Part shown: positions 45,508 through 53,392 of the stretch, piece by piece
Position numbering within the stretch: position 1 is the first letter of the stretch
How the letters are laid out: every line of letters starts with the position of its first letter
Source: Xanthobacter sp. YC-JY1
Lineage (GTDB): Bacteria; Pseudomonadota; Alphaproteobacteria; Rhizobiales; Xanthobacteraceae
NCBI RefSeq assembly: GCF_021730305.1
Contig: NZ_CP032674.1
Location: 1,101,001 to 1,165,000, forward strand
Direction: 5' to 3'
Length of the DNA: 64,000 bases
Made by a program: the position numbers and the translations under genes
Notes under the pieces: generated by a model
Seen by the model: the letters and a program-made list of their open reading frames with translations, nothing else
What the model was told of the DNA's origin: nothing
Database searches by the model: none

Positions 45508-46664
45508 CGGGGATCTCCCGATGTACCAGCAGGCATCGTCTCGGCTGCAGTCAAAGGATCGGGAGCCTGAAATCCGCCTTTACGTAAAGACGAAATTCGC
45601 CTACTATTTGAAGCGTGCTTGGGGACGGCCTTTTGCGCTGATCGAGCACAGTTATCCACATCGCCCGCGCGCCTTTTAAGGTTAGATTCTATGTTAGAGT
45701 CTAAGTTAAGGGCGCGATTTTCATTTTCAGAACCTGGTCTTGTGCCCTGTTTCGGTTCCCGATGGCACGGGAGGCCCGTTCCTGATGGCACGCCACTCCC
45801 GGTTCCGGATGGCACGAAGGCTTTCACAGCTTTTCCACAGGGCGCCGCCGGCTCGAAGGAGAGCAGCACGCGGCCGCCCACATCTAACTCCGTAAAAAGG
45901 GTGTAGCCGGGCAAAGGCTGACGGCGGACGATGTCGCGCAGTTCGAAGGCGAAGCGCTTGAAGGGCGAGAGGCTGCCGGATTTGAGGTAGAGATGGCGGA
46001 AGTCGAAGTGCCAGCCCCGGCGCTGCCGCCCGCCATGCTTGCGCACGATCCGGTAGAGCCAGCGTTCCAGCCCGCCCGTCAGCTCGAAATACGCCCGGTC
46101 GATGGTGAGGACGAGCGCGTCCTCCACGATGGCGCAATAAAACCAGTCGGGGACGATGAGCTCAATGCCCGCCGGCCTGCCGTCCCGGTCGGTGCGCTCC
46201 TTCCACTCGTTGATCCAGGAGAAGCGATGACGCCGTCCCTCGGCCGGCTGGCGGATCGAGGTGGACACGGTGGTGGACTGCAGCCGGTCGAGCGCAGCCT
46301 TGAGGCGTTGGTAGTCCCGCAGCGAGGTGCCGCGCCCCACGAACCTGAGGATTTCATAGGGAGTGGCGACCATGAACCGCGAGGTGCGCAGGCCGGCGTC
46401 GCGGGCCTCCACGATCTGGCTCGCCGCCCAGATCAGGATGTCGGCGTCCCAGATGGTGGCCATGCCATGGTCTGGCACGGCCTCGACCCGGATGGAGACA
46501 TCGCCGGCGGCAAAATCGATGGGCGCGATACGATGGGTCTTGGAGAGGGAGAAGAAGGGATAGGCCATGAGATCCTGCGCATCTCGTGGCGCGAACGCGC
46601 CGGGAAGCGCGCGGAACAGATCGAGCTGTCCGCGCTCCGGCTGGGAGCGATGCCGCGCCGCCAT
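45504..46664 (-). CDS. repA: replication initiator protein A (RPA family)
   Basis: 386 residues. The family opening LMAYPFFSLSKTHRIAPIDF, GVSIRVEAVPDHGMATIWD-like segment, DILIWAASQIVEARDAG and the winged-helix part with TVSTSIRQPAEGRRHRFSWI and FDFRHLYLKSGSLSPFKRFA mark the RPA replication initiators of rhizobial elements. The C-terminal 110 residues are low-complexity; the DNA there carries iterons, DnaA-type boxes and an AT-rich dyad, so the gene appears to contain its own origin. It is followed by parA in an overlapping unit. Confidence 0.88.
   Translation of the reverse strand: MAARHRSQPERGQLDLFRALPGAFAPRDAQDLMAYPFFSLSKTHRIAPIDFAAGDVSIRVEAVPDHGMATIWDADILIWAASQIVEARDAGLRTSRFMVATPYEILRFVGRGTSLRDYQRLKAALDRLQSTTVSTSIRQPAEGRRHRFSWINEWKERTDRDGRPAGIELIVPDWFYCAIVEDALVLTIDRAYFELTGGLERWLYRIVRKHGGRQRRGWHFDFRHLYLKSGSLSPFKRFAFELRDIVRRQPLPGYTLFTELDVGGRVLLSFEPAAPCGKAVKAFVPSGTGSGVPSGTGLPCHREPKQGTRPGSENENRALNLDSNIESNLKRRAGDVDNCARSAQKAVPKHASNSRRISSLRKGGFQAPDPLTAAETMPAGTSGDPR
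45652..45839. other. candidate oriV inside repA: iterons, DnaA boxes, AT-rich dyad
   Basis: Three direct repeats of GTTCC-N-GATGGCAC start at 45755, 45778 and 45802, at 23-24 bp spacing. A perfect DnaA box TTATCCACA lies at 45652-45660 and a relaxed one, TTTTCCACA, at 45831-45839. Between them is AT-rich DNA with an imperfect dyad (TTAGATTCTA / TAGAGTCTAA, 45682-45704). Together these are the parts of an iteron-controlled origin. Origin activity is inferred. Confidence 0.6.
45754..45815 (+). repeat. three iteron-like direct repeats
   Basis: GGTTCCCGATGGCAC (45754-45768), CGTTCCTGATGGCAC (45777-45791) and GGTTCCGGATGGCAC (45801-45815). On the coding strand they encode a repeated (V)PSGT-type peptide, so a protein-level explanation also exists. 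Confidence 0.7.
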
Positions 46665-46679
46665 GGAGAAGGGGTCCGA

Positions 46680-46961
46680 TCAGCGTGCGAAGCGGTGGGG
46701 CTCGATAACGCCGGGCAGGGCGTGGCGCTTGGCCGGCAGGATCGAACCGCGCGGATCGGAGGTGGAGGTGACAGCGCCACGGGCAACCCAGGACTGCAAG
46801 TCCTCGACGGCATAGACGACGCGTCCCCCGAGCTTGCGATAGGCGGGACCGGTCCCATAGGTGCGGTGCTTCTCCAGCGTCCGGGGAGACAGGCTGAGGA
46901 AGACGGCGGCTTCCTTGGTGCGCAGGTAGCGTGGCGGCAGCGGGACAGCGTCGGGTCGCAT
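46680..46961 (-). CDS. AlpA/excisionase-type helix-turn-helix protein
   Basis: 93 residues from ATG 46961, with GGAGG about 9 nt upstream; an upstream extension is unsupported. The winged-helix core is PRYLRTKEAAVFLSLSPRTL then EKHRTYGTGPAYRKLGGRVV and YAVEDLQSWV, the pattern of MerR-like/AlpA excisionases. It lies 15 bp before repA and may control replication or excision. Confidence 0.85.
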   Translation of the reverse strand: MRPDAVPLPPRYLRTKEAAVFLSLSPRTLEKHRTYGTGPAYRKLGGRVVYAVEDLQSWVARGAVTSTSDPRGSILPAKRHALPGVIEPHRFAR

Positions 46962-47100
46962 GGATCGAACCTCCGTGGGCGATCTCGGGCCGCTGGTCAT
47001 CAGCGGCGGATGGCGATCACGGTGGCGAAGGGCGGCCGTCGAGGGGGATGGGGAACTTGTAGGGGCCAAAATCCCCACCCTCAGGATGCCGCCGATGCGG

Positions 47101-47869
47101 CTATGGTCTTCTGCGATGACGCAGGAGCTTGAGATAACCGCCGCCGATCATGGCGAGGCCACCTTTGACGAGGCCGATGACCTTGTCGCGCAGCGGCGAG
47201 GTTTTCCAGGGCTCGGACGCAACGCGCTTGTGGCCGTAAAGGACCACGGCGATGTCGCGGTAGCTGGCGCCGTTCGTCCGACCATCGGCCGCCAGCATCA
47301 TGGTGCGCAGCCGGCCACGCTGCTGCGCGGTGACGCGGGTGTCGGGGATCGTCGGCCGACCCTCGGCGGCGCGCCAGAAACGGGTCAAGGCCTCCACCCG
47401 CCCAATCGTGTCCGCATCCAGCGGGATCAATGCCGCCAGCGGCGCGTCGGGGCGAGTCCCAGCCAGCAGCAGCACCTGCGCGGCATGGGGTGCCGGACCA
47501 TGGACCCAGTATCGGCCCTCGGCGCTGTCGCGCGGCGCGACCATGTCGCCGAACGACACGCTGGCCGCGCCCACAAGAAACGCGGGCTGTTGGGCGAGAA
47601 GCACGACGGCCGGATCGACAACCGGCGACCACGGGACGTTCTGTTCCGCGGCGGAGAGAGATGGCCGCGCGGCGAAATCGCAGCCCCCAGCGTTGCTCCA
47701 CCTCCCGGGGGAGCGGGTCGGCGTCCGAGCCGGCCTTCACGAGGGAATGATAGTGCTCCTGGTAGGTCTGGTCCCGGCGCAGGCATTCCCAGGCGAGGCC
47801 CTCCGCCGACAGCGTGTCGAAATAGCTGTAGCTGGCATCCTCTCGCCAGCGCGATGTATCGGGCTTCAT
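47101..47869 (-). pseudogene. DUF6499-DUF2285 protein, frameshifted
   Basis: From ATG 47869 (GGAGA upstream) the frame gives the DUF6499 domain (SRWREDASYSYFDTLSAEGL, AWECLRRDQTYQEHYH, EQRWGLRF). Near 47671-47677 it must step by one base to continue as ARPSLSAAEQNVPWSPVVDP and the DUF2285 DNA-binding part (FWRAAEGRPTIPDTRVTAQQ, GASYRDIAVVLYGHKRV). In related ICEs this is one uninterrupted protein of about 260 residues. The cause is a one-base insertion or a sequencing error. Confidence 0.75.
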
Positions 47870-47996
47870 CACTCGTCTCCGCATCAAGTGTGCGTGTCGA
47901 GCAAGGACAATCAGAGATTGAGGGTATTGGGGGAAGTCGGCCGGGGAGCATCGCGTGATGCGGCTGCGGCATCACCCCTGCGAACGGGCCGCAACG

Positions 47997-48254
47997 TCAG
48001 ACGGGACGGCGGAGGAGGTCCTTGTAGCCGCTGGAGGCCACCCATCGGGCCCGCACCAGGTGGCTGTCATGGACATGACGGGCCCGTTCGGGCTCCCGAG
48101 CCGCGTCGATGCCGAACAGCACCGAGGCGATCTCCTTCCAGCCGGCGCCATCCGCCGTGGCGTCCAAAAGGCGCGCATAGAGCTTGATGTGCGCCCGGTC
48201 GTAGTCGGTGAGCTCGGGAGCGATTGGGACGGTGTCTGCAAACGCGTCGGTCAT
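47997..48254 (-). CDS. small DUF2285-type DNA-binding protein
   Basis: 85 residues from ATG 48254. The domain reads DRAHIKLYARLLDATADGAG, WKEIASVLFGIDAAREPERA and a closing HLVRARWVASSGYKDLL: a short helical DNA-binding module (DUF2285/RovC-like) shared with the C-terminus of the frameshifted neighbour. In related elements it is a regulator of excision and transfer genes. It faces the divergent XRE gene. Confidence 0.8.
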   Translation of the reverse strand: MTDAFADTVPIAPELTDYDRAHIKLYARLLDATADGAGWKEIASVLFGIDAAREPERARHVHDSHLVRARWVASSGYKDLLRRPV

Positions 48255-48461
48255 GTCACCCCACGTTTCCATGCCTGGCGCAGCCTTCGTCCCTTCTAGA
48301 CGACGGCGGATGGTGAAGCGAGCCCCGCACGCTCGGGGCATTCCCGGGGCTGCTCGATGGTCGATTGGCATCGGCATTGCCGCCCTCTAACCTGCTAGGA
48401 CCGCTTGATTACATATTATAGTTGATAAGCTCAAAGTGTGTAAATTGCGATCCGTCTGCGC

Positions 48462-48680
48462 ATGGATATGCGCAAGCTGGTCGGCCGGAATTTCGCGCGC
48501 CTGCGTCAGGAAAAAGGCCTGACGCAGGAGGACGTGGAAGCACGTTCCGGCTTCAGCCAGCAATACATCAGCGGCCTGGAACGCGGTCGGCGCAATCCCA
48601 CCGTCATCACCCTTTACGAGCTGGCCCAGGCGCTGGGGGTCAGCCACGTCGAGCTGGTGCGGCCCAACGGCAACGACTGA
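48462..48680 (+). CDS. XRE-family helix-turn-helix repressor
   Basis: 72 residues, almost wholly a Cro/CI-type HTH: VGRNFARLRQEKGLTQEDVE, ARSGFSQQYISGLERGRRNP and TVITLYELAQALGV. It is divergent from the DUF2285/repA/tra operon, the classic place for a repressor of ICE transfer. No clear ribosome site is visible, so it may start at ATG 48462 or 48468. Confidence 0.88.
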   Translation: MDMRKLVGRNFARLRQEKGLTQEDVEARSGFSQQYISGLERGRRNPTVITLYELAQALGVSHVELVRPNGND

Positions 48681-48738
48681 GCGGTGAACTCGGGGGGCCG
48701 GCTTGATCAGCCGGGGCCTCGTCTGAGGCTCACTCGCC

Positions 48739-48765
48739 GCGCCGCCCGCTGGGGCGGGACCAGAT
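48739..48765. repeat. 27-bp direct repeat, left copy (DUF736 3' end remnant)
   Basis: Identical over 27 bp to 50989-51015. On the minus strand it encodes LIWSRPSGRR with a nearby stop codon, the end of a DUF736 protein, although no DUF736 gene body precedes it. It marks the left side of the regulator/TauE cargo. Confidence 0.75.
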
Positions 48766-48860
48766 CAGCACCTGCATTTTGCGCGCTTTGAAGGAGGACG
48801 GAGGAAAGCCCGTGAGCGGTCCGGCAATTCGCAAGGCAGAGGACGGCAGTGGATCGAGTC

Positions 48861-49829
48861 TTACGTCTCGGCGACGATCTTCCCGATGTCGGTGATGTCG
48901 TATCCGCCGATCCTCTTGAACTCGTTCTGGAACCGCTCGGAGCGCAGGATGCTGAGCATGGTCGCCACCTCCGCCGTGTCGAGATGCTCCTTTTTGACCA
49001 CGAGGTCGTAGCGCTCCTTCTTCAGCGGAACGAACTCGACATTCTCCACTTGGCGGGCGACCTTCTCCATCCCCACTGCCACGTCGGCGTCGCCGCGGCC
49101 CACCGCGCTCGCCACCGCGAGGTGGGATTGGTTCTCGTTATCGTAGCCCTTGATCCGGCTGCCGTATTGACCGAGAAGCTTCAGGTTCTCGTCGAGCAGC
49201 ACCCGTGATCCCGCCCCCTTCTCGCGGTTGATCATGGTGATGTCCTCGCGCGCGAAGTCCCGCCACGTCAGGATGGTCTTGGGGTTGCCGCTGGCGACGT
49301 ACAGGCCCTGCATGCGGTAGGTGACGTTGACCACCGCACAGCGGATGCCGGGCAGCAGGGCGCGGACATAGGGCACGTTGTAGTCGTCGCCTGCGCTGTC
49401 CCACAGATGGGCGCTCGCGACGGAAACCTTGCCATAATAGAGCGAGACGAGGCTGTCGTAGCTGCCGATATAGGCCCTGAGCGCCATGACGCCGTGCATG
49501 CGCATGAAGTTGGACAGGATGTCGAGGATGAGGTCCTGGCCGCAGATGATGAAGCCGTCCCCGGCGCGGCGCTCCGCCGACAGGTCGAAATACCGGTTCT
49601 CGTCGAATGCCGGGCGGCCTGCCGGCGCGAGCGCGCGCGCGGCCCTGCCGGAGCGCTCGATATAGTCGCGCACATGGGCCTCGGTGAAGCGGATCTTGCG
49701 GCCGACCTTGTAGAAGCCGATTCCCCCATTCTTGATCAAGGCATAGATGCCGCTGCGGCTGACGTTGAGCTGCTCGGCCACGTCCTCGACGGTCAGGGCG
49801 TTGCGCGTATCCATGGGCAAATTCCGCAT
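48861..49829 (-). CDS. one-component regulator: excisionase-type HTH fused to a periplasmic-binding-like domain
   Basis: About 322 residues (ATG 49829, or 49814 with MDTRNALTV). Residues 10-60 are an HTH_17/excisionase-type DNA-binding domain (TVEDVAEQLNVSRSGIYALI, GFYKVGRKIRFTEAHVRDYI). The rest is a PBP-like domain as in molybdate/tungstate-responsive regulators (GQDLILDILSNFMRMHG, VSVASAHLWD, LLDENLKLLGQYGSRIKGYD, VASAVGRGDADVAVGMEKVA). It diverges from a TauE/SafE permease gene; an 18-bp repeat lies before each gene. The ligand may be an oxyanion or sulfonate. Confidence 0.82.
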   Translation of the reverse strand: MRNLPMDTRNALTVEDVAEQLNVSRSGIYALIKNGGIGFYKVGRKIRFTEAHVRDYIERSGRAARALAPAGRPAFDENRYFDLSAERRAGDGFIICGQDLILDILSNFMRMHGVMALRAYIGSYDSLVSLYYGKVSVASAHLWDSAGDDYNVPYVRALLPGIRCAVVNVTYRMQGLYVASGNPKTILTWRDFAREDITMINREKGAGSRVLLDENLKLLGQYGSRIKGYDNENQSHLAVASAVGRGDADVAVGMEKVARQVENVEFVPLKKERYDLVVKKEHLDTAEVATMLSILRSERFQNEFKRIGGYDITDIGKIVAET

Positions 49830-49834
49830 ATCAC

Positions 49835-49852
49835 TTCATATTATTTCGTGCA
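49835..49852. promoter_or_regulatory. 18-bp direct repeat, copy 1 (candidate operator)
   Basis: TTCATATTATTTCGTGCA, identical to 49981-49998. It lies directly before the regulator start. A partial copy (TATTTCGTTCATTTAA) occurs near 49958. Confidence 0.55.
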
Positions 49853-49980
49853 GTTTGGCACAAAGATATGCGGATTGGCCACCGCAAGAATTGCACTCTT
49901 CCTGTAAAAGCACTCTTATTTGTCACGATTGATGCAGATCGAGAGGCCGTCGAGCCGCTATTTCGTTCATTTAATACAGT

Positions 49981-49998
49981 TTCATATTATTTCGTGCA
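49981..49998. promoter_or_regulatory. 18-bp direct repeat, copy 2 (candidate operator)
   Basis: TTCATATTATTTCGTGCA, 44 bp before the TauE/SafE start codon. Identical copies next to each of two divergent genes point to one regulator controlling both. Confidence 0.55.
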
Positions 49999-50041
49999 TG
50001 AGGCCGGCCTCGGCTGTGCAGTCATCGCCGGAGGCCCAACC

Positions 50042-50890
50042 ATGTCCCACCAATCCATTCCACTGCCGCCCGAGCCTGCCGTCGCCAATGATGAAAATGA
50101 CGCCGTCCCCAGCCGCCGGCCACTGCCCGCCTTCGTCGGCGGCGCTCTCATCGGCATGCTCGGCGGCCTCATCGGCCTGGGAGGTGCGGAGTTTCGCCTG
50201 CCGCTGCTGATCGGCCCGTTCCGCTTCCGGGCGCTCGAAGCGGTCATCCTCAACAAGGCCATGAGCCTAGTCGTCGTCGCCAGCGCGCTGCCGTTCCGGG
50301 CGGCGACGGTGCCCTTCGACGCGATCGCAGCCAACTGGCCGATCATCCTCAACCTGTTGGCGGGCAGCCTCATTGGCGCCTGGTTCGGTGCCGGCTGGGC
50401 CACCCGGTTGAGCTCGCGCACCCTCTACAGGGTCCTGGCGGCCCTGCTGGTGCTGATCGCCGTCGCCCTCCTGTTCGGACATGGATCGACCGCAGCGTCT
50501 GCGCTGCTTTCGGGACCCTGGCTGATCGTCGCCGGGGTCGTGGCGGGATTCGCCATCGGCGTGGTCGCCTCTCTGATGGGCGTGGCCGGCGGCGAACTGC
50601 TGATCCCGACGCTGGTGCTCCTCTTCGGCGCCGACATCAAGCTCGCCGGCAGCCTGTCACTGGCCGTCAGCCTGCCCACCATGGTCGTCGCCTTCACCCG
50701 CTACAGCCGCGACAGCGCCTTCGCGACCGTTGTGCGGAACAGAGCCTTCGTCGCCGTGATGGCGGTGGGCTCCATAGTGGGCACCTTCATCGGTGGCGGT
50801 CTCCTCGGCCTCGTTCCCGATCACGTGCTGCTCCCGATCCTGGCGCTGATCCTCGGCGTCTCGTCGGTGAAGGTGTGGCGGCATAGATAA
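50042..50890 (+). CDS. TauE/SafE-family anion permease
   Basis: 282 residues from ATG 50042 (GGAGG 7 nt upstream). About eight hydrophobic helices in two halves, with the family motif GGALIGMLGGLIGLGGAEFRLP near 35 and its repeat GVVASLMGVAGGELLIPTL near 180. Known relatives move sulfite, sulfoacetate or other organosulfur anions across the inner membrane. It is divergent from the substrate-binding regulator. Direction and substrate are not evident. Confidence 0.86.
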   Translation: MSHQSIPLPPEPAVANDENDAVPSRRPLPAFVGGALIGMLGGLIGLGGAEFRLPLLIGPFRFRALEAVILNKAMSLVVVASALPFRAATVPFDAIAANWPIILNLLAGSLIGAWFGAGWATRLSSRTLYRVLAALLVLIAVALLFGHGSTAASALLSGPWLIVAGVVAGFAIGVVASLMGVAGGELLIPTLVLLFGADIKLAGSLSLAVSLPTMVVAFTRYSRDSAFATVVRNRAFVAVMAVGSIVGTFIGGGLLGLVPDHVLLPILALILGVSSVKVWRHR

Positions 50891-50936
50891 GGCCTCCGAA
50901 GCAGAGCCGAAACTGATCCAGCTTCGGCTGGCGGAA

Positions 50937-50970
50937 GCCCCGCCCGGGCCGTCCGGGCGGGGCGTTTCTT
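50937..50970 (+). terminator. rho-independent terminator after the TauE/SafE gene
   Basis: Perfect 11-bp stem GCCCCGCCCGG / CCGGGCGGGGC with a 5-nt loop followed by GTTTCTT. It separates the cargo from the convergent DUF736 gene. Confidence 0.85.
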
Positions 50971-50976
50971 GTGGCT

Positions 50977-51306
50977 TCAGTCTGCAGTGCGCCGCCCGCT
51001 GGGGCGGGACCAGATGAGGCTGAAGGTGTCGGCGTCCTCGTCGTCGAAGAGGTTGGCGTAGATTGGGGCGTTGAAGCTCGGGTCGTCGAGCTTGAGGCCC
51101 AGATAGTCGCGGCCTTCGCCGGAGCGCTTGGACCAGGCGGCGCCGATCTCGATCCGGCCCACCAGGACCCGATGGCTGGGAGCGTTCTCGCCGTTGGTCC
51201 GCAGGTCGGGGACGATGCGCACGCCCTTGGCCTGGACGCTGAGGGTGACGATCTCGCCGGTGAACTCGTTCGCGCCGGTCTTCTTGAAGGTGCCGATGGT
51301 GGCCAT
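50977..51306 (-). CDS. DUF736 protein
   Basis: 109 residues, complete. The family pattern is clear: MATIGTFKKTGANEFTGEIV, HRVLVGRIEIGAAWSKRSGE, YLGLKLDDPSFNAPIYANLF and LIWSRPSGRR. These small beta-rich proteins occur widely in rhizobial plasmids and ICEs with unknown function. GGAG precedes the start. Its long leader resembles that of the DUF2493 gene. Confidence 0.9.
   Translation of the reverse strand: MATIGTFKKTGANEFTGEIVTLSVQAKGVRIVPDLRTNGENAPSHRVLVGRIEIGAAWSKRSGEGRDYLGLKLDDPSFNAPIYANLFDDEDADTFSLIWSRPSGRRTAD
50989..51015. repeat. 27-bp direct repeat, right copy (inside DUF736 gene)
   Basis: The intact-gene copy of the 27-bp sequence also found at 48739-48765, covering codons for LIWSRPSGRR. 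Confidence 0.75.
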
Positions 51307-51801
51307 GGTAAATCTCCGTCTTCCGTTTCCGAGCCCGCACCATGCGGCCTCGATGGCGATCGGAAGGCCGGAGGCGACCGACGCCGCATCGCCTCGGGGT
51401 CCCCGTCGCGCTGGCGCGATGGGGTGAGGATTGCGACCGGAGCGCAGCGGAGGACGGCGCGAGAGGGACTTTCTTGACTCGCGAGGAATGACGGCTCCTC
51501 GGGGTTCCCACGCGACCTGTCGCGTGGGGTGGGGTCCGGCAGGGGAAGAAAGTCATGATGCGCCGTTGCGGCAGAGGCGGTCGAGGCGCAGCCGTCCTGC
51601 GGCCAGATCCGCCCATTGAAGAGGCCGTTTGGAGCGGTCGACCGACGGATGCCGAACGGGGAAAATGGCGACCCGCCGCAACCTCACGGAAGACCGGCCC
51701 GATTCTCTTCGGCTTCACGTCCCCCGTTCCGGGTCAGTTGCGCGTGCGTACACCGCACCGGGTACAACCGGGCAAGGCCACTCCCACCATGCACGGGTCC
51801 G
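51307..51801 (-). other. long leader / non-coding region upstream of DUF736, candidate structured RNA
   Basis: 495 bp with no credible gene. It shares ordered blocks with the leader of the DUF2493 gene: GCGGCCT-NN-ATGGCGA (51344-51359), CCGGAGCGCAGCGGAGGA (51437-51454), and a hairpin with CCACGCGAC / GTCGCGTGG and a CT loop (51508-51527). The leader probably carries a shared regulatory signal. The part from 51530 to 51801 shows nothing I can name. Confidence 0.5.
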
Positions 51802-52218
51802 TCACTGACCGCGGGGCGCCATGCCCGCGACCTGCATCAGCGTCGTGATGCCGATGGCAATAGCGCCGATGATCGAGAAAACGATCTGCCACGTCTCGGA
51901 CGACATGGTGAGCTTCGCGATACCATGCGTGGCGTGATAGCCGGCGAAGACGGCCGGGGCGACGAAGGCGAGCGCAACGAGGAGCCGCGCCCACATCGGA
52001 CGAACGATCGCGAGCAGAACCTGGCCGATGCCGAGCGTGACGCCCCCGGCGATCAGGCCAACGATGATCGCACCGAGCCAGCCCGCGCCGGTATGGTAGG
52101 CCCAAGTGCCGGAGCTGATGGCAGCGAAGAGCGGCAGCGCGAAGACGGCGAGCGTAAACAGCAGCCAGCAGAATAACGCGATGGCGGCGAGACCAAGCGG
52201 GATGCCGAGGAAGATCAT
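51802..52218 (-). CDS. ICE-associated small membrane protein
   Basis: 138 residues with four hydrophobic segments (about 5-35, 45-70, 78-98, 108-130): FLGIPLGLAAIALFCWLLFT, AGWLGAIIVGLIAGGVTLGI, ARLLVALAFVAPAVFAGYHA and TWQIVFSIIGAIAIGITTLM. No signal peptidase site or catalytic motif is evident. I do not recognise a named family. Its place between DUF736 and the small orphan gene is in the ICE core. Confidence 0.7.
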   Translation of the reverse strand: MIFLGIPLGLAAIALFCWLLFTLAVFALPLFAAISSGTWAYHTGAGWLGAIIVGLIAGGVTLGIGQVLLAIVRPMWARLLVALAFVAPAVFAGYHATHGIAKLTMSSETWQIVFSIIGAIAIGITTLMQVAGMAPRGQ

Positions 52219-52355
52219 GGTGGTGGCTCCGTAAGGACAGCTCTGACGGTCGCGCCTTCCACCACCACCACGGCGCGATCACCAGCATAGCAAGAGAAGA
52301 TGCATGCCGGAATCCCAGTAAGGGGGATACCCGGCACTTCATGCGTACACCTCCG

Positions 52356-52550
52356 CTATCTGGCGAAGGGATCGATTTCACGGAAGATCTGCGAGGCGTC
52401 ACCGTCGAACTCGTCGGCTGGCACGACCGAGAGGCTGCCGTCGCCGGCGCGGAAGATCACGATGACAGTCGTCTCGCCCTTGGCCTCGGCAAAGTCCCAA
52501 GCACTACTGCAGATAATGGGGACTAGCTCTTGCTGGAAATGGAGAGCCAT
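52356..52550 (-). CDS. small hypothetical protein
   Basis: 64 residues, acidic and compact: FQQELVPIICSSAWDFAEAK then TTVIVIFRAGDGSLSVVPAD and FDGDASQIFREIDPFAR. The pattern of strand-like and loop segments looks like a real protein, but there is no clear ribosome site and no family I recognise. Confidence 0.4.
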   Translation of the reverse strand: MALHFQQELVPIICSSAWDFAEAKGETTVIVIFRAGDGSLSVVPADEFDGDASQIFREIDPFAR

Positions 52551-52659
52551 CCGCTAGCAGACGTCATGCGGCGCAGGCGCGTGGGCCGCAATCACCGCGA
52601 CAGCGAAGCGGGAGCGGCAGCGGGCACGCGGAGTTGACCACATGGCCTGACCAACTGCA

Positions 52660-53391
52660 TCACTGATGGGCGGCCCCCTGATGATGGCCCAGATAGGCGC
52701 TCACTAGCTTCTCGTCAGCCATGAAGCACGGCCAGTGGCCTTCGGGAATCTCGTGCGCGACGCTGCCGGTTGCCATCACATAGGCCCGGCTCGTGGCGCT
52801 CGACGCGATGGCGATGTTCTGCTCCACCAGAATGATGCTCATGCCGTCGGCGCGCAGCCGGCCGAGAACATCCAGGATGTCCTTCACCACCTTGGGCGCC
52901 AAACCGGTGGAGGGCTCATCCATCACCACGATGTCCGGCTGCTGCAGGAGCGCGCGACCGATGGCCACCTGCTGCTGCTGGCCTCCGCTGAGGAGGTCGC
53001 ATCGCACGTTCAGCTTCTCCCCCACGGCGGGAAAGAGATCGGCGATCCGATCGAGGCTAAACACCGGACTGCGACCGCGGCCGGCGCGCTCGGCCAGGAC
53101 TAGGTTCTCTCGTACGGTCAGCTCGCCGAAGAGGTTCCGGTTCTCAAGTACGACCGCCAGGCCGAAGCCGCTACGGCGATGAGGCGGAATTCGGGTGATG
53201 TCCTCGCCGCCCAGGCAGATCTCGCCGGCCCGCGCAGGCAGGAGACCCGCCAGCGTGCGCACCAGTGTTGTCTTGCCGGCACCGTTGGCACCGACTAGAC
53301 CGACCACTTCTCCCCTGCCGATTTCGAGATTGATCCCCTTGAGGATCGTCAGCGCGCCATAGCCGGCGCAAAGGCCTTTCACGCTCAACAT
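52660..53391 (-). CDS. livF: Liv-type ABC transporter ATP-binding protein LivF (system 2)
   Basis: 243 residues with Walker A LVGANGAGKTTLVR, the LivF-like AVVLENRNLFGELTVRENL Q-loop region, signature LLSGGQQQQVAIGRAL and Walker B DIVVMDEPSTGLAP. It is the last gene of the IclR-controlled cluster and follows livG by 1 bp. It differs clearly from the LivF at 9149. Confidence 0.9.
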   Translation of the reverse strand: MLSVKGLCAGYGALTILKGINLEIGRGEVVGLVGANGAGKTTLVRTLAGLLPARAGEICLGGEDITRIPPHRRSGFGLAVVLENRNLFGELTVRENLVLAERAGRGRSPVFSLDRIADLFPAVGEKLNVRCDLLSGGQQQQVAIGRALLQQPDIVVMDEPSTGLAPKVVKDILDVLGRLRADGMSIILVEQNIAIASSATSRAYVMATGSVAHEIPEGHWPCFMADEKLVSAYLGHHQGAAHQ

Positions 53392-53392
53392 C

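Noticed and set aside
45754-45815. iteron repeats as mere coding repeats (repeated PSGT peptide)
   Set aside because: Kept as a candidate oriV instead, because DnaA-type boxes and an AT-rich dyad lie beside them; the peptide explanation is noted in the entry.
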